From: Undaria pinnatifida
Lineage: Eukaryota > Sar > Phaeophyceae > Laminariales > Alariaceae
NCBI GenBank assembly: GCA_012845835.1
Contig: JABAKD010000006.1
Span: 5,234,818 to 5,298,817 of the forward strand
Length of the DNA stretch: 64,000 nucleotides
Direction of reading: 5' to 3'
Below are positions 43,959 to 54,505 of this stretch, one piece after another (the stretch's first letter is position 1; the number at the start of each line of letters is the position of its first letter). The position numbers and the translations under genes were made by a program. The notes below the pieces were generated by a model, which ran no database searches, was not told the DNA's origin, and saw only the letters and a list, made by a program, of their open reading frames with translations.

Positions 43959-44689
43959 GGCTAGCTCCTCAGCTAAGGGGCACCGTCAGCGATAACGTGA
44001 GGCCTGACACCTGAAGTCCCTGCCGCAGCACGGCTCGCATCATGACATGACAACGGCAACGCGGCAGACGCTAGGTACTGGTAGTGTAAGACGATAGAGG
44101 TACCTATTGCTATCTATCATCATCTTTTGGACGAATCGGTTTTTGAATGGCAGGGTTCCTTAACACAAAATCGTCCAAAATTCAATATTTTTCTGGGATA
44201 TGTTTCGTTGTATACCACAGTAGTATTAAGCAGTATGAACCTAGGGAACGACTACTACGCTGCTATGCAGGGTTGCCTCTGGCTCGGTAGTGGTTACTCT
44301 CACGAGGGCTGCTTAGACGTTACATCTCTGGTATTTGCTGCTTGCTCTCCGCCGGATACAACTTCTTATAGAAGGGGGGGCGGAGCCGATCGTTCAGGCA
44401 GGCGGTAACGCCTGTCAGCTATGAAGGGGACAATTCCTATGAATGATTACGCCGCAACGGGGTAGAGGGGAGATCACCACACTAGCCCACCCTGAAAGGC
44501 ACTATATCAGGTTCATAGAATGATCACGTGGAACTAAATCCACCAGGGACATTCGGAGAATGGATCGAAGATGCGGCGCTTCGCAGCCCACTACCACACC
44601 TCCAACTTGCAAGACAGACTCCAACAAGGTGGATGCGAAGCAGAGCAGGCGCCAAACGTCGCACACACCAGTAGTACGTGACACCCGAT

Positions 44690-45080
44690 GGAACGCGTAT
44701 ATTGCGAAGCAGACGTCAAAACTCCGATATTTTCGGCACGCGAAAAAAGTCAACGGAAGAGGCATACCACCCCTCAAGTGCGGAGTTTCATGAAGAAAGT
44801 GTTGTGCCTCTCTCCACCGTAGCATATGCCGTAGCCTCTGCCGAAACAAGGGAGCACCTTTAGGTCAAAGTGATTTGCGACTGATGGGGTTCAACCACCC
44901 ACAATCGTTGGAAGACCGCTTGTGGTTTACAACGCCATTGGCATTGCGCCTACTGTAGGTTATGGGGTCGGCCATCGGCATTCGCCTTCATATTTCTTCA
45001 CACCTTCAACCGTTGGGCAAGGCAGAGGGCCCGTCAAGTATGGAGCTCCAGAACAGTCAGGCGCGCCCCAACCGTAGCAT
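44690..45080 (+). mobile_element. Family A fragments
   Basis: CACCCGATGGAACGCG, GTTTCATGAAGAAAGTGTTG and CTCTCCACCGTAGCATATGC near 44680-44830, and GGAGCTCCAGAACAGTCAGG with CAACCGTAGCATGCGTCC near 45040-45075, are decayed right ends of family A. Confidence 0.4.
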
Positions 45081-45303
45081 GCGTCCGTAATTTCTTCGGC
45101 ATCACGATTACCCCGATCTCCAGACCAAGGCTACGTATTGTGAGGAGAGCGCATCTTTCATCCATTTTTTAAAGGGCTCAGTGCCGGTCGCGCGAGTGCC
45201 TACTACCTAATGTCTTCTCACCGGTAGCATTACTATTGTTCTTGTTGTGTTAGAGCCATCCGGCAGTTAGTTTTAGTGTCATTGTGTTTGTTTGCCATCC
45301 CGA

Positions 45304-45538
45304 TTCTACGATAGCCCCCCTCAAAACCGGCGAGTTTCTTTAACGAACGTCTTATGGCTGCTCGACACGAGGAAGGATGCTATTAGTAAAAGATCTCCAT
45401 GTATTATATTGTCTGCAAAGGTCTGTCGGACGATGACGTCTGGGTTTCAAGGGACACCGTGATTCAGGAGATACGACCGGGAGCTGGTTTCAAAACCGGC
45501 AATTTCGTTAAAGAAAATCTGGGGGGGCTACCGTAGAA
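45304..45538 (+). mobile_element. TIR element family C
   Basis: Left TTCTACGATAGCCCCCC and right GGGGGGGCTACCGTAGAA are inverted. The interior has AACGAACGTCTTATGGCTGC, CGGACGATGACGTCTGGG, ATTCAGGAGATACGACCGGG and AAAACCGGCAATTTCG. One of the cleanest copies. Confidence 0.7.
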
Positions 45539-46579
45539 GGACTCATTTTTCGGCATGTGCAGCACGACGAGATTCAACGCCCATAATTTTCAAATGTCCC
45601 CCGAAATAAGGAAAACAAAATCAGAGAACATCAACAACAGAAGAAGCAAATAGGAAACCTAGACACGCATGATATAAATCTATGTTCTGCATCCACGTCC
45701 GCGCAGCATCGGCCTTCTCCGCCTGCTGCTCTTACTCTGCCTTCGAATGTACCTTCCACTCTCATCACCAATTCAATGTCGCGTCCGGGTCCCGGCGAAT
45801 TTTTCCTTACGGACGCACCTGTTTTTTGTTTGGCTCCTCTGTTAACCCTATCTGTCCCTCGCCCTTGACATTGGGAAACATCGCACGCTGAGCCCGGCGA
45901 ACAACCCTATGCCATACCAATGATACTTCAAACCCAAAAGATATTCCAACGATAGTGGGCAGATCGCGGAGACCCATCTATTCAGAAATAGTTTGGCCAA
46001 GAAGTGCCACCTCTATCGTAGAACACGTTTTTCGTCCCCTCCGCATCGGTGTGAGTCGGTCCTTTCCTCTTCCCCCTCTCCTTCTTATTCCCTGGCGATC
46101 TCTAGGTCGCCTTCCGCGAAAGGGCAACGCATCTGGTCACCAAAACGACTTGAATTTAATCAAGTATCTCTTCACCACCCCCCTCCTTGTCACGGTCCTC
46201 TACCTTTGCTCCCCACGACGCTTGCTTCCCGCTATTAGTAGTCGAGATGAAGTACTTTCCGCTATTAGTAGTCGAGATTGAGTTTTCCGCCGTCTACCCC
46301 GAGGTGCCCAAAGCTTTCCGCCATCAAGTATGAAGTCTGTGGCCTGGTTCATCGAAGAACACACCTTTCAGATGAGCGTAGCGTTGACGTTCGCGCGCCT
46401 CGAAGATAGAGACATCTGGTCCATCGTGATCATCGCTACTTCCTTGAAGAGGCACCTGCGCTCTAGTGATGATGCGCGGGTTGCACTCAGTGGGATGGAC
46501 TTTCACCATTCTCCCTAATTGGAAATTTTCGAGGCGCTCTTCCCATGTCGATGTCCATTCTCAAGTCTAGGTCCTCCAT

Positions 46580-46589
<10 letters not shown>
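45539..46589. other. No firm gene; family A trace at 45950-46035
   Basis: A family A right end (TATTCAGAAATAGTTTGGCC, CCTCTATCGTAGAACACG) is present. A 15-bp CGCTATTAGTAGTCGAGAT word is duplicated near 46229 and 46259. The minus-strand frame 46324-46509 has normal composition but no recognised motif. Confidence 0.4.
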
Positions 46590-46985
<396 letters not shown>

Positions 46986-47257
46986 TTACTAGAAAGTCTC
47001 CCCGCTTCCCACTTGGTGGACGACGACCCTAACTGTTTTTCTTTGGAGTACGGATGATCTCGAGAAGAACCGACTGGTGCTGGTTCACCGATGCTCCTGC
47101 TTCAGAAAAGACTCGTGAACGTCCTACATCCACGTCGGCTGTGACGCAACAGGGACACCCCGTCGCCACGCGTTCGTCAACCTCCGCGAGGCGCCTATCG
47201 GTGCTTGCGAAGTCTGATGGCTCGCATGATACGATAGGGTTGGCACGGTTTTGGCCA

Positions 47258-47513
47258 ACGTCCCACGTGAGGGGTGCAGCAGAAGGCAATGATCCCCGTA
47301 ACATGAGAAGCTCAGTATATAACCCGAAACATGACTTCAAAGACATCCGTTCGCGCGACCCGACCAGCATTTCTACGCGCTAGTTCTAAAGCAATATACA
47401 CTCGTAAAGGTATCGTACTGAGCGATAGTTCCACACGAGAAGCTTAACCGCTCAGATCGGTTACAAAGGTTTGGTCCAAAAGCTGCAACAACCTTCCGCA
47501 CTATAGAGGGACG
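47258..47513 (-). mobile_element. TIR element family B, best preserved copy
   Basis: Minus orientation relative to the copy at 7720. The left end CGTCCCACGTGAGGGGTGCA and the inverted right end (CGTCCCTCTATAGTGCGG on the minus strand) both go on to a GCAG word. The interior has ATGACTTCAAAGACATCCG, TTCTACGCGCTAGTTC and CTCAGATCGGTTACAAAGG. About 256 bp, non-coding. Confidence 0.65.
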
Positions 47514-47879
47514 ACTGTTGTGGTTTACATAGTTGCAGTAGTTCCTACACTACCTAGGTTGTGGGGCTGTTCTATGGGCTGAAACTTGTCTCATTCTTAA
47601 AAAGTCAATAGTGGGCTCCTCAAATGACGAGCTTCAAAAAAAGCATAGGTATGTGCACCTTTACCGTGGCGCGCGTCTGCTGCAGGTTAGCGCGGCGTAA
47701 GTCCGTTGGCCGCGCGCGAAGGCATGCGGTAGGGGCTGCCCCTTGTAGGCTCATGTGGCGGGGCTTGGCGGACGTTCTAGCCTCCCTCCCCGCCAGCGAT
47801 TCGTTTGGTGCCGACGGACGTACCATCCCCGGCAGGTGCGGTGCGTGCTACGAAATCAGGGATAGTGTACGCTAATAGT

Positions 47880-48550
47880 TTGAGGCTCCTCTTTTGAGGA
47901 GGTTCGTATCGAACCCAAAATCCGATAGTGACAAAAACCGAGAGTGCAACTTTATGAACACTATCTATACAACGAAACGAAATAGTAAAACTCCGAAGCT
48001 ATCGCGTTATCTTTCACTTCTTTTTTATATGCTTCCGGCTGATGGGAAAAAATAACGCCTAAGCTCACAACACACTCCCGCGTATTTCATGCACGTTGTG
48101 TATTCGCGATTCCGCGCTAGCTGGGGTACCCTTCAGTTCCCGTGGTAGCGACGGCGCGAGCTGCCCCTATCGGCTGTCACCGTTACTACTCTTACTACTC
48201 CAGCAGCGCAAGATACCGCATGCTGTAGTCGTTTAGATGAGGAACTCCAACGACATGGCGTACTGAAGTTATTTTGTTGAGGAGCTCCATCAGCCGGAAA
48301 CGTTTTGACCAGAAATAGGTACTGTACCCCTACAGTAGCGCGCGTCCTGGTCTGCAACAACAGCTGTGCACGCGGCGTGACGGCGTCGATTGACCAGCTT
48401 GCCCAAGTCAGGTTGCGCGTTCCACGGATTCTACGGTAGTACAGGGACACTTATTTGTTTCTAAAGCTCTCCGCTTGCAGGGAGCTCTATACCTCACGCC
48501 AAAAACAATTTTTGAGAAAAAATGGAATTGTAGCCCGATGAAAAATCCCA
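47880..48550 (+). mobile_element. Family A-type elements, two decayed copies
   Basis: GGCTCCTCTTTTGAGGAGG and GGTTCGTATCGAACCC open the first. GAGGAGCTCCATCAGCCGG and CCTACAGTAGCGCGCGTCC close it near 48345. A second starts near 48430 with TTCTACGGTAGTACAGG and runs to GATGAAAAATCCCATGGCCT at 48537-48556. Confidence 0.45.
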
Positions 48551-48728
48551 TGGCCTAGGTATGTCACCAAACGAATTGAAAAACACTACGGGATGGTCTT
48601 CACCCGACTTGGATAGCCTCCTCGGTTGAGGAGCCCTGTCGGTAGGAATCGGTTGTTTCCGTGAGTCGGTGGTGACCACGTCATGTGCCGCCAGCCGTCG
48701 GGGCCTTGGAGCCTTGTAGTCTTTTGTT

Positions 48729-48870
48729 ATAAGGCTTCGTTTGGGAAAGCTATTGGTAAACCCTTTGCAAGTGGTCAAACGGACTAACACCCTACTAACT
48801 CCTTAACAATGGCGTCGTCGGCAGGGATATGGTTTTTGGGGGTCGTGGGTTCGAATCCCACCATCTACAA
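48729..48870 (+). repeat. tRNA-promoter-like (SINE-like) repeat, copy 1
   Basis: ATAAGGCTTCGTTTGGG is followed by an A-box-like AAGCTATTGGTAAACC and, about 95 bp on, a perfect B box GGTTCGAATCC (48848-48858) within a T-arm-like GTGGGTTCGAATCCCAC. No acceptor or anticodon stem can be folded, so it is not a tRNA gene. It is probably a tRNA-derived SINE or a tRNA relic. Confidence 0.45.
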
Positions 48871-49017
48871 TAATAAACTTGTTCAGACTTTCTCCATGTC
48901 AAACTTGAAAAACACTCTTCTCGGAATCCCCAGGAAATGAAACCGCTTGGATATTGACACGCCCGCCCGTATATCCGGCTGACCTGCTATCCCGCCGTTT
49001 CACGGGGAGAGAGTGTT

Positions 49018-49115
49018 ATAAGGCTTAGTTTGGGTTAGCTGTATTGGTTAACCTTTTGCAAGTGGTCAAACGGACTAATACCCCACTAATTCCTTAACAA
49101 AATGGCGTCGTCGAC
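49018..49115 (+). repeat. tRNA-promoter-like repeat, copy 2
   Basis: ATAAGGCTTAGTTTGGG, then TTAGCTGTATTGGTTAACC (a closer A-box match), TTTTGCAAGTGGTCAAACGG and CCTTAACAAAATGGCGTCG. It is highly similar to 48729-48830 but lacks the B box part. Confidence 0.5.
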
Positions 49116-49139
49116 AGATCCCATTCCAGAGGTCTGCCG

Positions 49140-49380
49140 ACGCATGGTGCACCCAACTGTTTCGAGGTTCCTCAATTGGGTATCACTCAGAAAACAAACA
49201 TGGTGTAACATGAAGATACAACCCGATGAACCATCTTATGGCCTACGCTGTAGGTATACAACGGAGAATTTTCTGATAACAAGAGAGACAGTCATTCCAA
49301 CGAAATAAGGTTCAAGAGCTCCGTCGTTCAGAACCTATTTCAATCGAAACGTGCTACCGCTATCGCCGTCCGCGGCAATG
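49140..49380 (+). mobile_element. Family A element, decayed
   Basis: GAGGTTCCTCAATTGGGTAT, CCCGATGAACCATCTTATGG, CAAGAGCTCCGTCGTTCAG and AACGTGCTACCGCTATCG lie in family A order. Confidence 0.5.
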
Positions 49381-49389
49381 GTGGATAAC

Positions 49390-50140
49390 ACCCAGCTAGT
49401 CCGTTGGCCGTGTACGAAGGCATGCGGTGGCTCCTACCCTTTGCTGGCAACTGTGGGGATCCCAAGCGAAGGATCTACTCCCCACCCCTCCCCCCCGGCC
49501 GGCCGGCCGGTCCCGGTGGGGGTGCTATCTATCTGCGGCAACTGGCTTAGAGAAGTTGTATGCAAGGCACGACGACCTCGGCTGCGACCCGCGTGCCCAA
49601 CTACTGTGGTGTTTTCCGTGGGTCAGCGGTGACCGCGTCACGTGTCGCCAGCAAGATGGCCTCTGGACGGCCTGGGGCCTGGTCCCCCTCTGTGCCGAGA
49701 CCCCATCACAGCCAAAATTAGGCGGCGACGCCAGTCATCGCTTCTGTCATGACCCCCCGTGCGTCTCGAATCTCTCGCAGGTTCCCTCCGAGCTGGGTGA
49801 CGATGCTCGATTCAGGGAGTCCCCTGCTCGCTCGGCCTCCTTACATACTGGTAAATTCGGCCAGAACCCCTGGCAGGGTTCGGCCCCTTTCTCTAAATAA
49901 AAGCCGGACGCATGCTACGGTTGCGGGTGAATCCAAATTTGCCGAGTATTTTTTCGGTTGAGGAGGTCTATACCCCTCACATAAAAGGCGGACGTTGGAA
50001 AAACTGAAACTACGCCGCGATGAACAATCACATGTCCTAGTTTCGTTGAATGATGATATGGTAAAAAAAAGTGTCAATCCGACGATATTGACTCGCTCCT
50101 AAGGTTAGGATCACGGCCAGCCACGACGGGTTTGGCCAAG
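49390..50140 (+). other. Unidentified, with pieces repeated at 47700 and 48640
   Basis: CGTTGGCCGTGTACGAAGGC resembles CGTTGGCCGCGCGCGAAGGC at 47700, and TTTTCCGTGGGTCAGCGGTG with GACCGCGTCACGTGTCGCC resembles 48650-48690. So it is a dispersed element rather than a unique gene. The 157-residue frame at 49427-49900 has no known motif. Near 49940-50060 family A words reappear (AAAACTGAAACTACGCC). Confidence 0.35.
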
Positions 50141-51524
50141 CCGTGCTACCCCCTTCATACCACGCGCCGCAGACATTTCCCGGGCTTCCCATCGACGGAC
50201 GCCCCACCCCTTCCAACGCGGTAGAAATGTGTGTGTCGGCTCGTTGGCGAGGTACATGTGTCAACCAATCTTCCTGGCAATTATGCTTGAAGAACGACTG
50301 CGCTCCCACCGCTCCCCCGTAGCTCGACGGGTTTCTCATAAGCCCGCTGTGGCCATTGCCCGCCCTCCCGCAAGTTTCAGGAGCAGCCCCGTGTGCAGAA
50401 CCATTATGAGGTAACTTTTTCTCTGCCCGGTGGGTTTGACAGCAATGACGGGCGTCATTTTCTTGTCCCGCATGTCAGCGAAACTCCGCGAAAGGCGGTC
50501 CGTGCCTCCATCCCATACTTCTCCCATCGCTCGCTCCAGTACATAGTGTGCAGAACACGCCCGATATTAGCACACCCCCTAGCTCGGTTTTTCTACCTGC
50601 TTGTCTCAAGAACAGGGAAGGTGAGTACACCGAGCGTTGTTGCATCTATGGAAAGATCTCGATACCATCTTTCCAAAAGAACCTTTTTTGGTTGGTGTGC
50701 CCGTCCTAATTTTGGAAAAGATTGCACGGGAAGTTTGTCCCAGGGGGTGTATCTGTCATCTTGCGTGATATGCGGCAATCCTCTTTGCCGCTCGGAACGC
50801 CCACCACCGTCCCCTCTCCTTCCTCGGCAGTACAGATGGCAACACTTTTAAGGAGCGAAAGTCTACTCCGCCGTCGAGGTTGCGCCCTTTGGGCGGAAAT
50901 ACGACGGTCTTGGCGGGGCTTTCCGAGATGTCGATGTCCTCTAGCTCGCGCCGGAGGAAGACAGTACCTCTAATTGTGCTGGCCATTATCCCATATATGT
51001 CGTCCATGTAAGTGAAGGTTTCGACTCTTTCTCCCTCAGACTCCTTTCTGAAACGCTTCCGCCTTGGATGCATTGTCAGAGAAGCTTTGCCGGTCCCATA
51101 GGACACCCCTGCAGGATCTCGCTGGAGCAAGCTCTCGTTCTGGTCTCAGTTGGAGTCCACTTGAAAACAACCGTCCGGTGATCTTGCGTCATGGCTCTTG
51201 ATCACTAGCGGTGTGACGGCTGGCACGCCGTTGCCCACCTTTGCATGCACCACCGTTCTGCTGACTGTGTTAAAGGCGTTGGGGCAGCCGGTGACAACGA
51301 GCCTCTTTCCCGCCTGGTGAATCGTTCGCGCCCTCAGTCCCGCGTGCGCCACTCCTCCAGCAGACCAAGGCGTAGGGGGAGGTACCGCCGTCTCCTCGTG
51401 TTCTCTACCGAGCACAGGAGCCTCGTGCGAGCGGCGCTGAATGGCCTCGCTTAAATATGTATATCAGAATCATCCCACAGTAGGAGTTGAACTCGTTTGG
51501 CCAGACGTTTCCGGGAATATTATA

Positions 51525-51945
51525 ATGTTAATGTTAATGTTAATGTTAATGTTAATGTTAAAGTTAATGTTAATGTTAATGTTAATGTTAATGTTAATGT
51601 TAATGTTAATGTCAATGTTGATGTTGATGTTGATGTTAAAGTTAATGTTAATGTTGATGTTGATATTGATGTTGATGTTAATGTTAATGTTAATGTTAAT
51701 GTTAATGTCAATGTTGATGTTAATGTTAAAGTTAATGCTGATGTTAATGTTGATGACCATGTTAATTATAATGTTAATATTAATATTAATGATAACGTTA
51801 ATGTTAATGTTAATGTTAATGTTAATGTTAATGTTAATGTTAATGTTAATGTTAATGTTAATGTTAATGTTACTGTTAATGTTAATGTTAATGGTAATGT
51901 TAATGGTAATGTTAATGTTAATGTCAATGTTAATGTTAATGTTAC
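51525..51945. repeat. (ATGTTA)n hexanucleotide microsatellite
   Basis: About 420 bp of ATGTTA with ATGTTG/ATATTA/ATGTCA variants. It is embedded in the minus-strand RT remnant and next to a family B element. The Leu/Met and Asn/Val frames through it are artefacts. Confidence 0.95.
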
Positions 51946-52150
51946 GGCGGAGCTCCTCAACTGGTTAGTCTGATACTTTTGTGGGTAGTTTTTTGTTCTA
52001 GGCCTAGCGTCGCAGAGAAGTGTTAGTCGGGTTGTGCGAACGAATGTCGTCGAATTCCATGTGTTTCGGGTAACATACCAGGTATTGAGCTCCTTGTGTT
52101 AGGATCTCAGAACAACTCTCCACTGCACCCCTGCCGGGAGATAACTCATC
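51946..52150 (+). mobile_element. Family B element, left end missing
   Basis: Begins GGCGGAGCTCCTCAACTGG directly at the edge of the microsatellite, then GGCCTAGCGTCGCAGAG, GCGAACGAATGTCGTCG, GAGCTCCTTGTGTTAGG and CCACTGCACCCCTGCCGGG. The microsatellite appears to have grown at or replaced its left end. Confidence 0.55.
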
Positions 52151-53324
52151 AACATAGTAATTTGTTGGGCACGCAAACAAACGATCTGGTGGTGGCGGTG
52201 CATATCGCGCTACCGAAAAATACAGGTTGAGAATTGGCAGGGCGACCACTCGCGCACGCTCTGAACGCCATCCCTCTACCGTAGGCATGGTCGGTACCGT
52301 AACCAACCCCACACAGCCACATCCCTCATCGGCTTCCTCTAACCACAACCGCCACACAAGCCTGCTCCGTGCAGTTCCCACGGAAGACCAACCGACACTT
52401 TCCCACCAACGCGGTGAGGGTCGATTACAGGAAGAACTGCCAGACCTCCGGTGGGAACGCGTTCAGGTCGTCGGCAATTCTCCTCCAACAGGCTGTCATG
52501 CCCCGGCCAAGCTCCTCCCTCGGTGTGGAAAAGACTGCAGGTGCGCAAATAGTTGTCCTTAATTTTCCGAGACCCGGTGGGGCGCTGCGGCAGCCAATGA
52601 CGTCGAAAAACACCTGGGGGGTGAACGAATAGTTGGGACCCCAAGGGAGGAAACTCCCATCCTTCAACTCGGTCGCGCTCGCTAGCATTGCATTTACCGC
52701 GGTCGCAGAAATGGCGGTTGGGTCTTCGCGCAATAATTTAGCTATACGCGTGGTCCACGCCTCTTCGTTCCTACTAGGCACGACTCTACCATAGAGGACC
52801 GTGCTGCGAATTTCCCTCCCGAGTGACCCGTATGCCGATGACGCCCGTTTAGCTTCGCTTCCTGTGAACATTCTTGACATCTTGTTGACCCGTGTCTCCT
52901 CTCCTCGTGAACGCAATCGACCACGTGGGTGCATCAGGACAACGTTGCCGCTCTCCGTCCCAGCAACATTTTTGATCGCTTCTTGATGCAGCAGCCAGGA
53001 GAGTGAAGCAGAGCCAGAATGTGTACCAAATCTTGGTCACCCGCAGGAGCAAGTTCGGCGTCGACGAATCCCGGTTCAGCCGGTGCTCTCCCATGGCGCG
53101 GTTGAGGCTGTCGCGCACATGAACGGCCAGGGGCGCGTGTGCGCCTTCCAAAACTTGCGACTGAACATTTTCCCCGGTTGTGAATCTTCGCTGCTGGTCA
53201 CCCACGCAAACGGCATCGGAGGGTGCTCCCGTATACCCAGGAGGTTTCCCGATCCTATCCACACCGAAGCCCCCGGCCGCGCAGGCCCGCAGCGCCTGCG
53301 GTCCGGTGGCGCATGCTACGGTAG

Positions 53325-53560
53325 AGATGAACCTAATTTCTCCGAGTCTCCTGACCTTGAGGGGTGTGAAACTCCCCCGAAAGTTGGCGCTGAGACAAAT
53401 AAAAGTGCAACGAGACTAACGATATCATGGCCTCGGTATGCATCGAATAATGGCGTAAAACCCATACGACTTCCAGCAGATCCTTAGCCATAGATCCCCA
53501 GCTGATAGGAAATACTTTCCCCAACAAAGTGTTACCTCTATCGTAGCACGCACCGTCGCC
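53325..53560 (+). mobile_element. Family A element, decayed
   Basis: CTACGGTAGAGATGAACC near 53317, GAGACTAACGATATCATGGC, CCCCAACAAAGTGTTACC and the right end CTCTATCGTAGCACGCACC. Confidence 0.5.
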
Positions 53561-54344
53561 TTACCCTCCCCGCGGCCCGATCGTGAACACCCGGATCTGC
53601 TTCAACTGCATCCTCGGAAAGCGCCCCGTCTCCTGTGCTGGGCTCCACACTTGACTACTGGCCAATGGAGTGGGGCCTGTGCCGCCCTTCTCGCTAGAGC
53701 CTCAACCACACACCGAGCGTGGAACACGCAGCGCCCTTGCCGAAAGGAAAATGTACCACCCGGTCCTCGAGGTGAGGCGTCACACGGCCGACCTCGTGCG
53801 CCCCGTTTCCCCGGGTGTCGCCTACGGGGGGCTGGGAGCGCATCACGTCCTCGGGCCCACTCCCTGGCTCCCTCGGAGGTCATCCATCTCGTGCTTGATG
53901 CGTTCAATGATAGGGATACAGTATATATTTTCGGCAAAAACCCGTCCGACTGATGGGGCTCCAGGACCGAGGAACTACGGTACACGATATCGTCGGAGTG
54001 TGACGATGGTTTTCTTCGTTTTATATCTAGAGATTGCTCATCAGGTTACATTTTCGGTTTTGTCACGATCGGTTTTGGGGTTCGATGTCGACCTCCTCAA
54101 TTGGGGAGCCTTAGAAAGTTAGAATGTACTCCTATCGTAGCTCGCGTCGCCTCGCCGTTTCGTAGACTAAGCTCACCTCCCTTCGTTCCAAAGCCTCTCC
54201 CTCCGCTTCTTTGGTTCTCCGCTCTCCATTCTCCTCCTCCACCACTTCTTTGCGCCCCTTCAGTTTCCGATTCCCCGCCACCCTCGCTATCCTCGCCCTC
54301 TCTGCTGCCCCCCCCCCGCGCGTGCTCGTGAGAGGTTTTTAGTG
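53561..54344. other. No gene; family A pieces
   Basis: CCTCCTCAATTGGGGAGCC and CTCCTATCGTAGCTCGCG (54085-54145) are a decayed family A right end. CCCGTCCGACTGATGGGG (53942) is a short inverted pair. The CT-rich stretch at 54165-54325 is low complexity. Confidence 0.4.
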
Positions 54345-54505
54345 GGATGAAGCTCTCCCTTCACGCAACACGCCGAACGCCTCACTGTGCTTCGTGCTTG
54401 GTACACGCGATGTCTTCCTGGTCGGTGAAAACCCGATGTATTCTGTCCCAGCATTGTAGGATTGCGAAGATCTATGGTCATTCAAACCACGGCTATGCAT
54501 GAAAC
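54345..54505 (-). repeat. Dispersed repeat E, partial copy
   Basis: CGCCGAACGCCTCACTGTGC, CTTCGTGCTTGGTACACG, GGTGAAAACCCGATG and GATCTATGGTCATTC lie in the same order as in copy 1, ending in a poly-C run. Confidence 0.6.

Larger units (their letters stand above)
50750..52984 (-). pseudogene. Reverse transcriptase remnant with YMDD box
   Basis: Three pieces are colinear on the minus strand. 52934-52425 is an N-terminal domain with AWTTRIAKLLREDPTAISAT, a GLGKLRTTICAP segment and LNAFPPEVWQFFL. After an inserted family B element and microsatellite, 51415-51146 gives motif A (GKRLVVTGCPNAFNTVSR, residues 36-53, where the catalytic Asp is replaced: G43 or nearby). 51130-50756 gives motif C (TFTYMDDIYGIM, YMDD at 51010-50999) and then a thumb-like stretch. 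NAFNTVSR and YxDD are typical of non-LTR-type RTs, but I cannot assign the clade. Stops and frame changes show it is dead. Confidence 0.6.

Noticed and set aside
48800-48870. Possible tRNA gene around the GGTTCGAATCC box
   Set aside because: No matching acceptor stem, D arm or anticodon stem can be drawn; only the T-arm-like part is convincing.
51525-51945. Interstitial telomere repeat
   Set aside because: The unit is ATGTTA, not TTAGGG or TTTAGGG.
51441-51973. ORFs of 158-175 residues rich in Leu/Met or Asn/Val
   Set aside because: All are readings of the (ATGTTA)n microsatellite.
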